This document shows, piece by piece, positions 33,046 to 41,748 of a stretch of 47,318 nt of DNA. The translations under genes were made by a program, and so were the position numbers. The stretch comes from CAZYBG01 sp964645155 (lineage in GTDB: Bacteria; Pseudomonadota; Alphaproteobacteria; Rhodobacterales; Rhodobacteraceae), in contig CAZYBG010000017.1 in NCBI GenBank assembly GCA_964645155.1, positions 1 through 47,318 on the forward strand. Reading direction: 5' to 3'. Numbering within the stretch: position 1 is the first letter of the stretch; every line of letters starts with the position of its first letter. The notes under the pieces were generated by a model, which saw nothing but the letters and a program-made list of their open reading frames with translations, made no database searches and had not been told where the DNA came from.

Positions 33046-34413
33046 TCAGTTCTCCGACAGCGCCACGGCGAGCGCGTCGGCCGCCGCGAGCGCGGCAAGG
33101 CGGGCCTCCGCGGCGGCGCGCCATCCGCCCATGGCCTCGCGGCCCGGCTCGGGCAGCCCGTCGATCAGCCCGATCGACTCCGCCAGCCGGCCCTCCGCCA
33201 GGGCGGCCTCCGCGCGCGAGAGCAGGGCATCGGGGTCCTCGCCCTGACGCGGAACGGTGGACCGGGCGCCGGTCTGCGTCCGGAGGAACGCTCCGATGCG
33301 CTCGACCGGGCCAGCCGTCGGGTCGACCCCGGCGCGGATCGAGGCGTCGAGCGCGGCCCGCGCGGCTTCGGGAAAGCTGGCGCGGAGATCGGCGAGCGTC
33401 GGCACGCCGGTGTCGGCTGCGGCCAGCAACTCGTCGGGGATCGGCGCCTGCGTAGCACCCGACAGATCGCCGATCGCCCCGGCGAACGGCCCGCCGGCGT
33501 CGAGCGCGGCCTGGAGCCGCGAAAGCGCCGCGCGCGCCACGGCTGCCTGCGCACTCGCCGCCGCATCGGCGCGCAGGGCCGCCGTCTGCTCCTCGGCGGC
33601 GGCAAGCCGCTCCCGCGCCTGGTCGGCAAGCTGGTCGATCTCCGCCCGCTGGGCGTCGAGCGCGGCGCGCATCTCGGCCATGACCTCGGCGGTCGCTGTC
33701 TCGGCATCGCCGGCCATCACCGGCGGACGCGCCTCGACCTGGGCGACCCGCCCCTCGAGCACGTCGAGGGTCGCACGGTTGCTCTCGACCTCGGCTGCGA
33801 GCGCCTCGACCCGGTCGGCGAGCTCCGCCCGAAGGCCATCGATTGCCGAGGGATCGGCCTGCGCCGCCGGCAGCGCGGCGATCTCGCCGATCCGGGCGTC
33901 GATCGCATCCAGGCGACCCGCCTGTTCGGCGAGCGTGTCGTCGATCGGCGAGAGGTCGATCGCAGGTGCGGGCTGGGCGAAGAGGTCGGGCCGCGCAGCA
34001 TAGAGGCCGCCGAGCGCCGCGGCTGCGGCCAACGCCCCGCCGAGCAGGCCGCCGCCGAATCCCGAGCCCCGCGCCTCGCGCGCCGCCGCGGGCGCGGAGG
34101 CCGCTGGCGCGGGCGGTTCCGCCGCCTCCTCCGCCCCGCCCGCGGCGCGGCGTTCATCTCCGTCCGGCGCCCCTGTCATGCCGTCGTGCTCGAGCGAACT
34201 GTCGGCCGTCGGCTCCGCGATCACCACCGGGCGATCCCCGGGCCGCGGCTCCTCGCCGGCCGGTGCCTGGTAAGGTGCCTGGCCCAGCGCCTGGTCCGGC
34301 GCGGCCGGCCCGAGCGCCGTGCCGGCCGGTGAGGTCCCGGGCGGCGCGTCTCCCGGCGGATCAGCCGAGGTTGTCGCTTCCGGCGTCAGGGTCGTCTTCT
34401 TCGAACGCGCCAA
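33046..34413 (-). CDS. Mic60/mitofilin homologue
   Basis: A 455-residue protein. A disordered Ala/Pro-rich cytoplasmic part (residues 1-125) precedes one membrane helix (about 126-145, GGGLLGGALAAAAALGGLYA). A long coiled coil with alternating Ala, Leu and Glu (about 155-300) and a C-terminal mitofilin-signature-like region ending LAAADALAVALSEN follow. Alphaproteobacterial Mic60 shapes intracytoplasmic membranes and is usually encoded beside haem genes, as here. The TTG at 34413, after AAGGGAGG, gives MARSKKTTLT and is preferred over another TTG 11 codons upstream. Confidence 0.8.
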   Translation of the reverse strand: MARSKKTTLTPEATTSADPPGDAPPGTSPAGTALGPAAPDQALGQAPYQAPAGEEPRPGDRPVVIAEPTADSSLEHDGMTGAPDGDERRAAGGAEEAAEPPAPAASAPAAAREARGSGFGGGLLGGALAAAAALGGLYAARPDLFAQPAPAIDLSPIDDTLAEQAGRLDAIDARIGEIAALPAAQADPSAIDGLRAELADRVEALAAEVESNRATLDVLEGRVAQVEARPPVMAGDAETATAEVMAEMRAALDAQRAEIDQLADQARERLAAAEEQTAALRADAAASAQAAVARAALSRLQAALDAGGPFAGAIGDLSGATQAPIPDELLAAADTGVPTLADLRASFPEAARAALDASIRAGVDPTAGPVERIGAFLRTQTGARSTVPRQGEDPDALLSRAEAALAEGRLAESIGLIDGLPEPGREAMGGWRAAAEARLAALAAADALAVALSEN

Positions 34414-34470
34414 CTCCCGCCTCCCTTCCGCCGTACCAACGGTCAACCTTAGCCCGCCGCCCCCCCCGCC

Positions 34471-35193
34471 TCAAGGCGCCTTGCCGGCGGCAAGCCCGGC
34501 AAGCGCCGCGACCATCGCCGCGGCGTCCGGTCGTGCGGCGACGGCAACGCGCGCGCTGGCGGGATGGATCCATGCCGCGGCCACCGCATCGCTCATCGCT
34601 GCAACGAGAAGCCGGGCACGCACCGGCACGGCCTGCAGCGCCCCGCCAAGCCGATGCGCCGAGCCCGGCGAGAACAGCGGCAACAGCACCGGCCCCCCGG
34701 CCGCCAGCAGCGCCGTCGCTTCCTCCGAGAGCGGCATGGCCTCCTGCGCGTAGGCGACGACCGCGCTGCAGTCGCGCCCGGCCGCCGCGAGGCGGGCGGC
34801 CACCTCGCCCCGGGCAGCCGCACCACGGACGTGCAGGAACGGCCCCGGATCGCCCGAGGCGAGGATGGCGGCGACAAGGGCATCGGCATCGCCCGCGGCC
34901 GAACGCACCGAAAAGCCCGCGGCCGCCGCCCGGGCGGCGGTCCGCGCACCGACGCACCACGCCCGCGCGCCGGGATGGGCGTCGCCGGCGGCCGCAACGC
35001 CGTTCTCGGAGGTGAAGACGAGAACGCGACCGTCGGCCAGGCCTGCGGGGATGCCGCGCATCGTGATCGCGGTGACCGGCGCGATAACCACCCGGGCCGA
35101 GCCGCCCGCCGACTTGCGCCACGCGCTGGCGAAGCGGCGCGATGCCGCCGCGGGCCGCGTCAGGAGGAGGGGGGGCGGCGCGGGTGTCAGCAC
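34471..35193 (-). CDS. hemD: Uroporphyrinogen-III synthase HemD
   Basis: A 240-residue enzyme that closes and inverts ring D of hydroxymethylbilane to give uroporphyrinogen III. The two-lobed fold is suggested by LLLTRPAAASRRFASAW, VLVFTSENGVAAAG near residues 58-71, and FSPGSAHRLGGAL in the second half. Sequence conservation is low in this family, so context (mic60 and hemY downstream) adds weight. The start is a GTG after GCGAGG. hemC, often the upstream partner, is not here. The gene diverges directly from tsaD. Confidence 0.82.
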   Translation of the reverse strand: MLTPAPPPLLLTRPAAASRRFASAWRKSAGGSARVVIAPVTAITMRGIPAGLADGRVLVFTSENGVAAAGDAHPGARAWCVGARTAARAAAAGFSVRSAAGDADALVAAILASGDPGPFLHVRGAAARGEVAARLAAAGRDCSAVVAYAQEAMPLSEEATALLAAGGPVLLPLFSPGSAHRLGGALQAVPVRARLLVAAMSDAVAAAWIHPASARVAVAARPDAAAMVAALAGLAAGKAP

Positions 35194-35265
35194 GGGCCTC
35201 GCGGGATTGTATGGGGCTGCCTGCGGTGTTACCTGCGCCGGATATCCGCGGCAACCGGTGGCACG

Positions 35266-36357
35266 ATGACCCGCCCTCTAACCGTCCTCGGCGTGGAGTC
35301 GAGCTGCGACGATACGGCGGCAGCCTTGGTCCACGCCGCGCCCCACGGCTCGATCCTGTCGTCGGTCGTCGAGGGGCAGGCGGCGCTCCACGCGGCGTTC
35401 GGGGGCGTTGTGCCCGAACTGGCCGCCCGCGCCCATGCGGAGAAGCTCGACCACTGCGTCGAGGCCGCGCTTGCGCAGGCCGGCCTGACGCTCGACGGCA
35501 TCGACGCCATCGCGGTGACCGCCGGGCCGGGCTTGATCGGCGGCGTTCTCTCGGGCGTCATGTTCGCCAAGGGGCTCGCCGCGGCCCGTGGCCTGCCGCT
35601 GATCGGCGTGAACCACCTCGCGGGCCACGCGCTAACGCCGCGGCTGACCGACCGGCTCGACTTTCCCTATCTGATGCTGCTGGTCTCGGGTGGGCATTGC
35701 CAGTTTCTCGCCGTCCGCGGCGCCGACAGCTTCGCGCGCCTCGGCGGCACGATCGACGACGCGCCGGGCGAGGCGTTCGACAAGACGGCGCGGCTGCTGG
35801 GCCTGCCGCAGCCGGGCGGCCCCGCGGTCGAGGCCGAAGCGGCCCGGGGCGACGCGGGCCGCTTCGCCTTTCCGCGCCCGCTGCTTGACAGGCCCGGCTG
35901 CGACATGAGCTTTTCCGGCCTGAAGACAGCCCTTCTTCGGGCGCGCGATGCGTGCGTCACCGCAGCAGGCGGCCTGCGGCCGGAGGACCGGGCCGATCTC
36001 TGCGCCGGCTTTCAGGCCGCAGTCGCGGGGGTGCTGGCCGAGAAGAGCCGCCGGGCGGTCGCCCTGTTCCGCGCCGACCATCCCGGTAGCGTCGCCTTTG
36101 CCGTGGCCGGTGGCGTGGCGGCCAATCGCACGGTGCGCACGGCGCTTGAGGCCGTCGCGGCAGAGGCCGGCGCGCGGTTCGTCGCACCGCCATTGGAGCT
36201 CTGTACCGACAACGCCGCGATGATCGCCTGGGCCGGGATCGAGCGCATGCGGCTCGGCCACCGCGACGGGCCCGACCTCGCGGCGCGGCCGCGCTGGCCG
36301 CTCGACACCACCGCGCCGGCGCTGGTCGGCGGCGGGCGCAAGGGCGCCAAGGCATGA
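35266..36357 (+). CDS. tsaD: TsaD, tRNA threonylcarbamoyl transferase subunit
   Basis: A 363-residue ASKHA-fold enzyme that transfers threonylcarbamoyl to A37 of tRNAs reading ANN codons, with TsaB, TsaC and TsaE. It begins VLGVESSCDDTAAALV. The metal-site motif NHLAGHA lies near residues 116-122, followed by LLVSGGHCQF and GEAFDKTARLLGLPQPGGP. A late VAGGVAANRTVR segment is present. The ATG at 35266 was chosen because the open frame upstream lies over hemD. It overlaps gpsA by four bases. Confidence 0.97.
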   Translation: MTRPLTVLGVESSCDDTAAALVHAAPHGSILSSVVEGQAALHAAFGGVVPELAARAHAEKLDHCVEAALAQAGLTLDGIDAIAVTAGPGLIGGVLSGVMFAKGLAAARGLPLIGVNHLAGHALTPRLTDRLDFPYLMLLVSGGHCQFLAVRGADSFARLGGTIDDAPGEAFDKTARLLGLPQPGGPAVEAEAARGDAGRFAFPRPLLDRPGCDMSFSGLKTALLRARDACVTAAGGLRPEDRADLCAGFQAAVAGVLAEKSRRAVALFRADHPGSVAFAVAGGVAANRTVRTALEAVAAEAGARFVAPPLELCTDNAAMIAWAGIERMRLGHRDGPDLAARPRWPLDTTAPALVGGGRKGAKA

Positions 36358-37322
36358 GCCGGATCGCGATCCTCGGCGCAGGCGCGTTTGGCACCGCCCT
36401 CGCCATCGCTCTGGCGCGTAGCGGCCGGCCGGTCACCCTCCTCGCCCGCGACGCGGACGACGCCGGGCGGATGGAGCAGACCCGCGTGAACCCGCGCCAC
36501 CTGCCCGGCGCGACGCTGCCCCCTGGGGTCCGGGTGCAGGCCGATCCCGCCCTGCTGGGACGCGCGGAGGCCGTCCTGGTGGCGGTCCCGATGCAGAAGC
36601 TTGCAGCCGCGCTGGCCGGCGCTGCCGGCCACCTCGGCGGCGGCGCGCTGGTCGCCTGCTGCAAGGGCGTCGATCTGGCCACCCTGCGCGGCCCCACGGC
36701 GATCCTGGCCGAAACCGGGGCCGCGGGACCCCATGCCGTCCTCACCGGCCCTTCCTTCGCCGGCGACATCGCCCGTGGCCTGCCCACGGCGCTGACCCTC
36801 GCCGCGCGCGACCCGCGGGCGGGCCGGACGCTCCAGGCCCTCCTCTCCACGCCGCTCCTGCGGCTCTACCGGACGACCGACGTGACCGGGGCCGAGCTCG
36901 GCGGGGCGATCAAGAACGTCATCGCGATCGCGGCCGGCGTCGCCATCGGCGCCGGCCTCGGCGAAAGCGCCCGCGCCGCGCTGATGACCCGCGGCTATGC
37001 CGAGATGGTCCGCTTCGCCCGCGCCTTCGGTGCGCGGCCGCGGACCATCGGCGGGCTTTCGGGTCTTGGCGACCTGGTGCTCACCTGCACGTCCGAGCAG
37101 TCGCGCAACTTCCGCCATGGCCTCGCCCTCGGGCACGGCACGCCGCCCGAGGCGGAGGTCACGGTCGAGGGCGTGGCGACGGCCGGCGCGATCGTCGCCC
37201 TCGCCGCCCGGCACCGGATCGAGATGCCGATCGCGGCAACGGTGGCCGCCCTTTGCCGGGGCGACCTGACGACGGGCGACGCCGTCGACAGCCTCCTCGC
37301 ACGGCCCCTGAGGGCAGAGTGA
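36354..37322 (+). CDS. gpsA: GpsA, glycerol-3-phosphate dehydrogenase [NAD(P)+]
   Basis: A 322-residue soluble enzyme that reduces dihydroxyacetone phosphate to sn-glycerol 3-phosphate for phospholipid synthesis. The Rossmann motif ILGAGAFGTALAIALA is at residues 4-19. LTGPSFAGDIARGLPTALTL contains the family's conserved loop, and GGAIKNVIAIAAGVAIGAGL contains the catalytic lysine. RGYAEMVRFARAFGA and GLGDLVLTCTSEQSRN are also canonical. Confidence 0.97.
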   Translation: MSRIAILGAGAFGTALAIALARSGRPVTLLARDADDAGRMEQTRVNPRHLPGATLPPGVRVQADPALLGRAEAVLVAVPMQKLAAALAGAAGHLGGGALVACCKGVDLATLRGPTAILAETGAAGPHAVLTGPSFAGDIARGLPTALTLAARDPRAGRTLQALLSTPLLRLYRTTDVTGAELGGAIKNVIAIAAGVAIGAGLGESARAALMTRGYAEMVRFARAFGARPRTIGGLSGLGDLVLTCTSEQSRNFRHGLALGHGTPPEAEVTVEGVATAGAIVALAARHRIEMPIAATVAALCRGDLTTGDAVDSLLARPLRAE

Positions 37323-37387
37323 GCCTTGCCGTCGGCACCGGATTTTCGGACAGTGCCGGCGCCGGCGCGCCACATCGGGACAGACTC

Positions 37388-37807
37388 ATGCACTACTGGC
37401 TCTTCAAATCCGAACCCGACGCCTGGAGCTGGGACCAGCAGGTCGCGAAGGGTACGGCAGGCGAGGAATGGACCGGCGTCCGGAACTACCAGGCGCGCAA
37501 CAACATGCGCGCCATGAAGATCGGCGACCGGGGCTTCTTCTACCATTCCAACATCGGCAAGGAGATTGTCGGGATCGTCGAAGTGATTGCCGAAGCCCAC
37601 CCCGACAGCACCGCAGGCGACCCCAAGTGGGACTGCGTCGACATCCGCGCGGTGGAGCCGCTGCCGCAGCCGGTGTCGCTCGAAGCCCTGAAGGTCGAGC
37701 CGCGGGTGAAGGACATGGTCTTGGTCAACAACTCGCGACTCTCGGTACAGCCCGTCACCGCGGCGGAATGGCGCATCATCTGCAGCCTTGGCGGGCTGGA
37801 TGCCTGA
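37388..37807 (+). CDS. EVE-domain protein
   Basis: A 139-residue single-domain EVE protein. It begins MHYWLFKSEPDAWSWDQQV and shows the family pocket: TGVRNYQARNNMRAMKIGD, GFFYHSN, and GIVEVIAEAHPDST, with RLSVQPVTAAEW near the end. EVE domains are related to PUA and YTH folds and are thought to bind modified nucleic-acid bases, possibly in RNA or DNA-modification surveillance. The start at 37388 gives the conserved N-terminus. It follows gpsA by 65 bases. Confidence 0.9.
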   Translation: MHYWLFKSEPDAWSWDQQVAKGTAGEEWTGVRNYQARNNMRAMKIGDRGFFYHSNIGKEIVGIVEVIAEAHPDSTAGDPKWDCVDIRAVEPLPQPVSLEALKVEPRVKDMVLVNNSRLSVQPVTAAEWRIICSLGGLDA

Positions 37808-37847
37808 TGGCGACCGAGCACACGATTGATACGGCCGCGCCGCCCCG

Positions 37848-37885
37848 AAAAAAGTGAGGGGCCCCGACCCCCCGGGACCCCTCAC
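37848..37885 (-). terminator. Intrinsic terminator for minus-strand transcription
   Basis: Arms GTGAGGGG and CCCCTCAC frame a GC-rich loop and are flanked by A6 on the plus strand, which gives a T6 run on the minus strand. It would end transcription coming from the DUF2853 gene, about 185 bases away. A pair of CACGTG sequences 27 bases apart lies upstream at about 37900-37925. Confidence 0.7.
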
Positions 37886-38070
37886 CACCCCACGTGTTCC
37901 CCCGAAGGGTGCACCACCACGTGATCTATGAAGGGCCCGGTCGTCCTGACCGATGCTCGAACGATAGGCTGCGGCGGTCGCGGGGGCAACCGGAAAGCCC
38001 CTAGAATCCGAGGCAAATCCGATAGGTCGCGACCATCGTCGCGGTTTGGCTGCAGCAGCAGGGCCGCCGC

Positions 38071-38412
38071 TCAGGCGAAGGTCTTCTCCTTGCCGAAGTG
38101 CTTGGCGAGCATGTAGTAGACCACGGGTCGGTACTTGTTGCGCTCCGAACGGCCGTACGTGTCGATCACCGCATTGATGGCGGCCATGAGTTCCGGCCCT
38201 TCCTTCAGGCCGAGCTTCTTCATCAGGAAGTTGTTCTTGACGGTTTCCAGCTCGCTCGCCTGCGAAGCGGCGATGGTCTCCGAGTCCGCGCTGTAGATGG
38301 ACGGTCCGCAGGCAATGGTTACCTTGGTCAGAAGATCCATGTCGGGTTTCATCCCGCATTTCTTCGTCAGGTCGTCGGCGTACTTGGCGATCAACGCGTC
38401 TCTCTTACCCAT
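38071..38412 (-). CDS. DUF2853 family protein
   Basis: A 113-residue cytoplasmic protein. It begins MGKRDALIAKYADDLTKKCG and contains LLTKVTIACGPSIYSADSET, LETVKNNFLMKKLGL and RNKYRPVVYYMLAKHFGKE, matching the DUF2853 family common in marine Alphaproteobacteria and Bacteroidetes. Its function is unknown. Lower GC and charged-residue content than its neighbours are normal for this family. It appears to be a single-gene unit. Confidence 0.9.
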   Translation of the reverse strand: MGKRDALIAKYADDLTKKCGMKPDMDLLTKVTIACGPSIYSADSETIAASQASELETVKNNFLMKKLGLKEGPELMAAINAVIDTYGRSERNKYRPVVYYMLAKHFGKEKTFA

Positions 38413-38555
38413 CTCTTGGCCCTCAATGTCCCAGTTGAGGCTCCCGCCCGGCTTGGACCCGCGGAAGCTGGCGCGAGCCTAGCCGGACGACCTGAACCGA
38501 CAAAGCGAAAAGTTCCCGTCCGCAAGCGGCCCCGAAGCGGCCCGCACTGCTGCCT

Positions 38556-39086
38556 TCACCGCGCGGCGACGCCGCCCTGGGCAACGGTGGCGCCCGGTGC
38601 CGCGGGGCCGTCCTGCATCAGGTCCTCGATGAACAGGCTGAGGAGCTGCGGCCGACCGGTGACGCCCGCCTTGCGGTAGATCGCGTTCGTCTGCGCCTTC
38701 ACCGTGCCCTCGCTTGTCGCCCGCAGGGCCGCGATCTCATGGGTCGAGAGGCCCTTGATCGCGAACAGCGCGACGTCCCGTTCGGCCGGCGTGAGCTGCC
38801 AGGCACCGAAGCGTTCGTTCAGAAGGTCGCGGAACGCCGACGAAGCCCGTCGAAGCCTCTCCTCGGCGCGATCGCGGTCCCGCACGGTCCGGCGCAGCGC
38901 GATGGCGCCGAGCAGAAGGCCGAGCAGAAGGCCGATCGCCGCACCGATCTCGAGCAGCTCGCGGGTCTGCCAGCTGATCGGCTGCGACCGCAGGCCGAGA
39001 AGCGTGAGGACGATGTCGGAAACGAAGAAGACGGCACAGAGCCCCTGCACCATGAGAACCGCGATGAGGGCTCCGCGACGGCGCAA
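38556..39086 (-). CDS. Membrane-anchored LuxR-type transcriptional regulator
   Basis: A 176-residue protein with two N-terminal membrane helices (about residues 6-32 and 43-66), a short coiled coil (about 67-90), and a C-terminal LuxR HTH domain. The HTH reads LTPAERDVALFAIKGLSTHE, then TSEGTVKAQTNAIYRKAGV. There is no sensory or receiver domain, so a signal would have to enter through the membrane part or a partner. It lies 41 bases downstream of the second PepSY-like gene and is probably co-transcribed with it. It could control the two PepSY-like genes; this is inference. Confidence 0.8.
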   Translation of the reverse strand: MRRRGALIAVLMVQGLCAVFFVSDIVLTLLGLRSQPISWQTRELLEIGAAIGLLLGLLLGAIALRRTVRDRDRAEERLRRASSAFRDLLNERFGAWQLTPAERDVALFAIKGLSTHEIAALRATSEGTVKAQTNAIYRKAGVTGRPQLLSLFIEDLMQDGPAAPGATVAQGGVAAR

Positions 39087-39127
39087 ACGCGCGTCACCCG
39101 ACCGCGGGCCGGTCGACCGGCATCATC

Positions 39128-39583
39128 TCAGTTGCCATCATCGCCCCCCGAACCACCCGAGCCGCCGTTGCCGCCAGATCCACCGCTTCCTCCCGACCCA
39201 CCGTCATCGTCGTCATCGTTCTCGTCGTCATCATCTTCGTCATCGTCATCGTCATCGTCATGACCGCTGCCGCTGCTGCCACTGCCGCTACTGCCACTGC
39301 CGGACGATATCAGCCCGCCGCCATCGGCCTCGGCGCCGTCCAGCAACTGCCAGTAGTCACGCAGGATCTCGCCGGTACGGGGATTGAAGATGATCTCGCG
39401 GCGCTGCTCGCGGCCCTCGGCCACGATACGGACGCGCCCGAGCAGGGTGCGCCCGATATCAAACGTCTCGTAGCCCTGCCCACGAAGCTGGCGGACAAGG
39501 CCGTCCTGCAGCGATTGTGCAGCGGCGGCGCTGCCGGCGATGACTGCTGCCGCCAACACCCAGAACAATCGCCTGCGCTGCAC
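39128..39583 (-). CDS. Exported PepSY-like protein with Ser/Gly, acidic and Gly/Ser tail
   Basis: A 151-residue protein. A signal peptide (residues 1-22, ending SAAAAQ) precedes a compact PepSY-like domain to about residue 85, with LVRQLRGQGYETFDIGRTLL and EIIFNPRTGEILRDYWQLLD. The tail has three segments: SGSGSSGSGSSGSG, an Asp/Glu run of about 17 acidic residues broken by one Asn, and repeated GGS units ending DDGN. The domain resembles that of the neighbouring poly-Asp protein (gene at 39685), so the two are likely paralogues. The tail may bind calcium or other cations. A good promoter lies 38 bases upstream. Confidence 0.75.
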   Translation of the reverse strand: MQRRRLFWVLAAAVIAGSAAAAQSLQDGLVRQLRGQGYETFDIGRTLLGRVRIVAEGREQRREIIFNPRTGEILRDYWQLLDGAEADGGGLISSGSGSSGSGSSGSGHDDDDDDDEDDDDENDDDDDGGSGGSGGSGGNGGSGGSGGDDGN

Positions 39584-39620
39584 CGAACGACCCCTTTCCC
39601 GCGGAAGCGGCCCGGCGCCG

Positions 39621-39648
39621 ACTATAGACGGCTTCCGGGCCTTCTCAA
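39621..39648 (-). promoter_or_regulatory. Sigma-70 type promoter for the second PepSY-like gene
   Basis: On the minus strand, TTGAGA, a 16-base spacer and TATAGT form a close match to a housekeeping promoter, unusual in this GC-rich sequence. The -10 element ends 38 bases before the gene start at 39583. It lies inside a dyad (GGAAGC...GCTTCC), so structure or a repressor could act on it. Confidence 0.55.
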
Positions 39649-39684
39649 GGTTCTCTACTTCAGACCGCCCCGACGGGCAGCCGT

Positions 39685-40152
<468 letters not shown>

Positions 40153-40259
40153 TGTCTTGCTCCTTGCGTTGGCGGCACACCCGGACAGGCGGCCTGCACA
40201 GACGAGGAGACACGGCATCGGGCCCGGCGGCCATTGGCCGGGGGTTTACGTGCCGCCGG

Positions 40260-40288
40260 CTAAACCGCCGGAGAACGCGCCTAAACCG
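40260..40288. promoter_or_regulatory. Direct repeat CTAAACCG, 21-bp spacing, upstream of the poly-Asp gene
   Basis: CTAAACCG occurs at 40260-40267 and again at 40281-40288, exactly 21 bases (two helical turns) apart. An inverted copy of the core, GGTTTA, lies at 40243-40248. The block is about 110-135 bases before the poly-Asp gene. It looks like an operator array, possibly for the LuxR-type protein encoded at 38556. Confidence 0.5.
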
Positions 40289-40309
40289 AAGTTTATGAAA
40301 GCGGACAGG

Positions 40310-41536
40310 TCACACCTTCATCTCGACGCCGAGATGCTTGGCGACCGTGAAGATGTCCTTGTCACCCCTGCCGCAGAGATTCATGACGATGAGGTGATCC
40401 GGCGGAAGATCGGGGGCGATCTTCATCACATGCGCCAGCGCATGCGCCGGCTCCAGCGCCGGGATGATGCCCTCCAGCGCGCAGCAGAGATTGAAGGCGC
40501 CGAGCGCCTCGGCATCGGTGATCGCGACATACTCGGCCCGGCCAACATCGTGCAGCCACGAATGCTCCGGCCCGATGCCCGGATAGTCCAGCCCGGCGGA
40601 GATCGAGTATCCCTCAAGGATCTGCCCGTCGTCGTCCTGCAGCAGGTAGGTGCGGTTGCCGTGCAGCACCCCGGGCCGCCCGCCGGTCAGCGAGGCGCAG
40701 TGCTCCATCCGGTCGTCGACGCCCTTGCCGCCGGCCTCGACACCGATGATCCGCACCTCCTTGTCGTCGAGGAAGGGGTAGAACAGGCCCATCGCGTTCG
40801 ACCCGCCGCCGATCGCGGCGATGATCGTGTCGGGCAGGCGCCCCTCGGCCGCGTGCATCTGGGCCTTGGCCTCCTTGCCGATGATCGACTGGAAGTCGCG
40901 CACCATCGCCGGATAGGGATGCGGGCCCGCCACCGTGCCGATGCAGTAGAACGTGTCGCGCACGTTCGTCACCCAGTCGCGCAGCGCGTCGTTCATCGCG
41001 TCCTTCAGCGTGCCGCGACCCGAGGTGACGGGGATCACCTCGGCGCCGAGCAGCTTCATCCGGAACACGTTCGGCGCCTGCCGCTCGACATCGTGGGCGC
41101 CCATGTAGACCACGCATTTCAGCCCGAACTTGGCGCAGACCGTCGCGGTGGCGACACCGTGCTGGCCGGCGCCCGTCTCGGCGATGATCCGGCGCTTGCC
41201 CATGCGGCGGGCCAGGATGATCTGGCCCAGCACGTTGTTGATCTTGTGCGCGCCGGTGTGGTTCAGCTCGTCGCGCTTCATGTAGACCTTGGCACCCCCC
41301 AGATGCGCCGTCAGCCGTTCGGCATGGTACAGGGGGCTGGGGCGGCCCACATAGTGCGTCCACAGGTCATGCATCTCGGTCCAGAACGTGTCGTCGGTCT
41401 TGGCATGCTCGTACTGGCGTTCGAGTTCCAGGATCAGCGGCATCAGCGTCTCGCTGACGAACCGCCCCCCGAAGATGCCGAACCGCCCGGCCTCGTCGGG
41501 CCCCGTGCGGTAGCTGTTGACCAGATCCTCGGGCAT
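40310..41536 (-). CDS. trpB: TrpB, tryptophan synthase beta chain
   Basis: A 408-residue PLP enzyme that joins indole and serine to make tryptophan. It begins PEDLVNSYRTGPDEAGRFGI and has FGGRFVSETLMPLILELE. The PLP lysine lies in KRDELNHTGAHKINN. ETGAGQHGVATATVCAKFGL, GGGSNAMGLFYPFL and EGYSISAGLDYPGIGPEH are canonical. The usual neighbours trpF and trpA are not present on either side. A toxin-antitoxin pair lies upstream instead. Confidence 0.98.
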   Translation of the reverse strand: MPEDLVNSYRTGPDEAGRFGIFGGRFVSETLMPLILELERQYEHAKTDDTFWTEMHDLWTHYVGRPSPLYHAERLTAHLGGAKVYMKRDELNHTGAHKINNVLGQIILARRMGKRRIIAETGAGQHGVATATVCAKFGLKCVVYMGAHDVERQAPNVFRMKLLGAEVIPVTSGRGTLKDAMNDALRDWVTNVRDTFYCIGTVAGPHPYPAMVRDFQSIIGKEAKAQMHAAEGRLPDTIIAAIGGGSNAMGLFYPFLDDKEVRIIGVEAGGKGVDDRMEHCASLTGGRPGVLHGNRTYLLQDDDGQILEGYSISAGLDYPGIGPEHSWLHDVGRAEYVAITDAEALGAFNLCCALEGIIPALEPAHALAHVMKIAPDLPPDHLIVMNLCGRGDKDIFTVAKHLGVEMKV

Positions 41537-41748
41537 TGCAGCGCCTCCCCTTGCGACCCTCCGGGTGTAGGGCAGGCCCAGGGGGCCGGCAAGGGGTGGG
41601 GGGTGAGGGCGGCGCGCGAGGTCTGTGTTCCCCCGCGCCTCTGGCGACTATGGTGGCAACAGGACGTCACGGGGCCGACGCGGGCGACAGGCAACGGCGC
41701 CCTTGGTAAGCCCTCCTCTCGCTGGCCGCCGCCCCTGCGGGCCGGGCC

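Noticed and set aside
34564..35265. N-terminal extension of TsaD
   Set aside because: The extension lies antisense to hemD and TsaD starts properly at 35266.
37807..37857. 16-codon open frame overlapping the EVE gene stop
   Set aside because: Too short to support, no recognisable product, and its stop lies inside a terminator stem.
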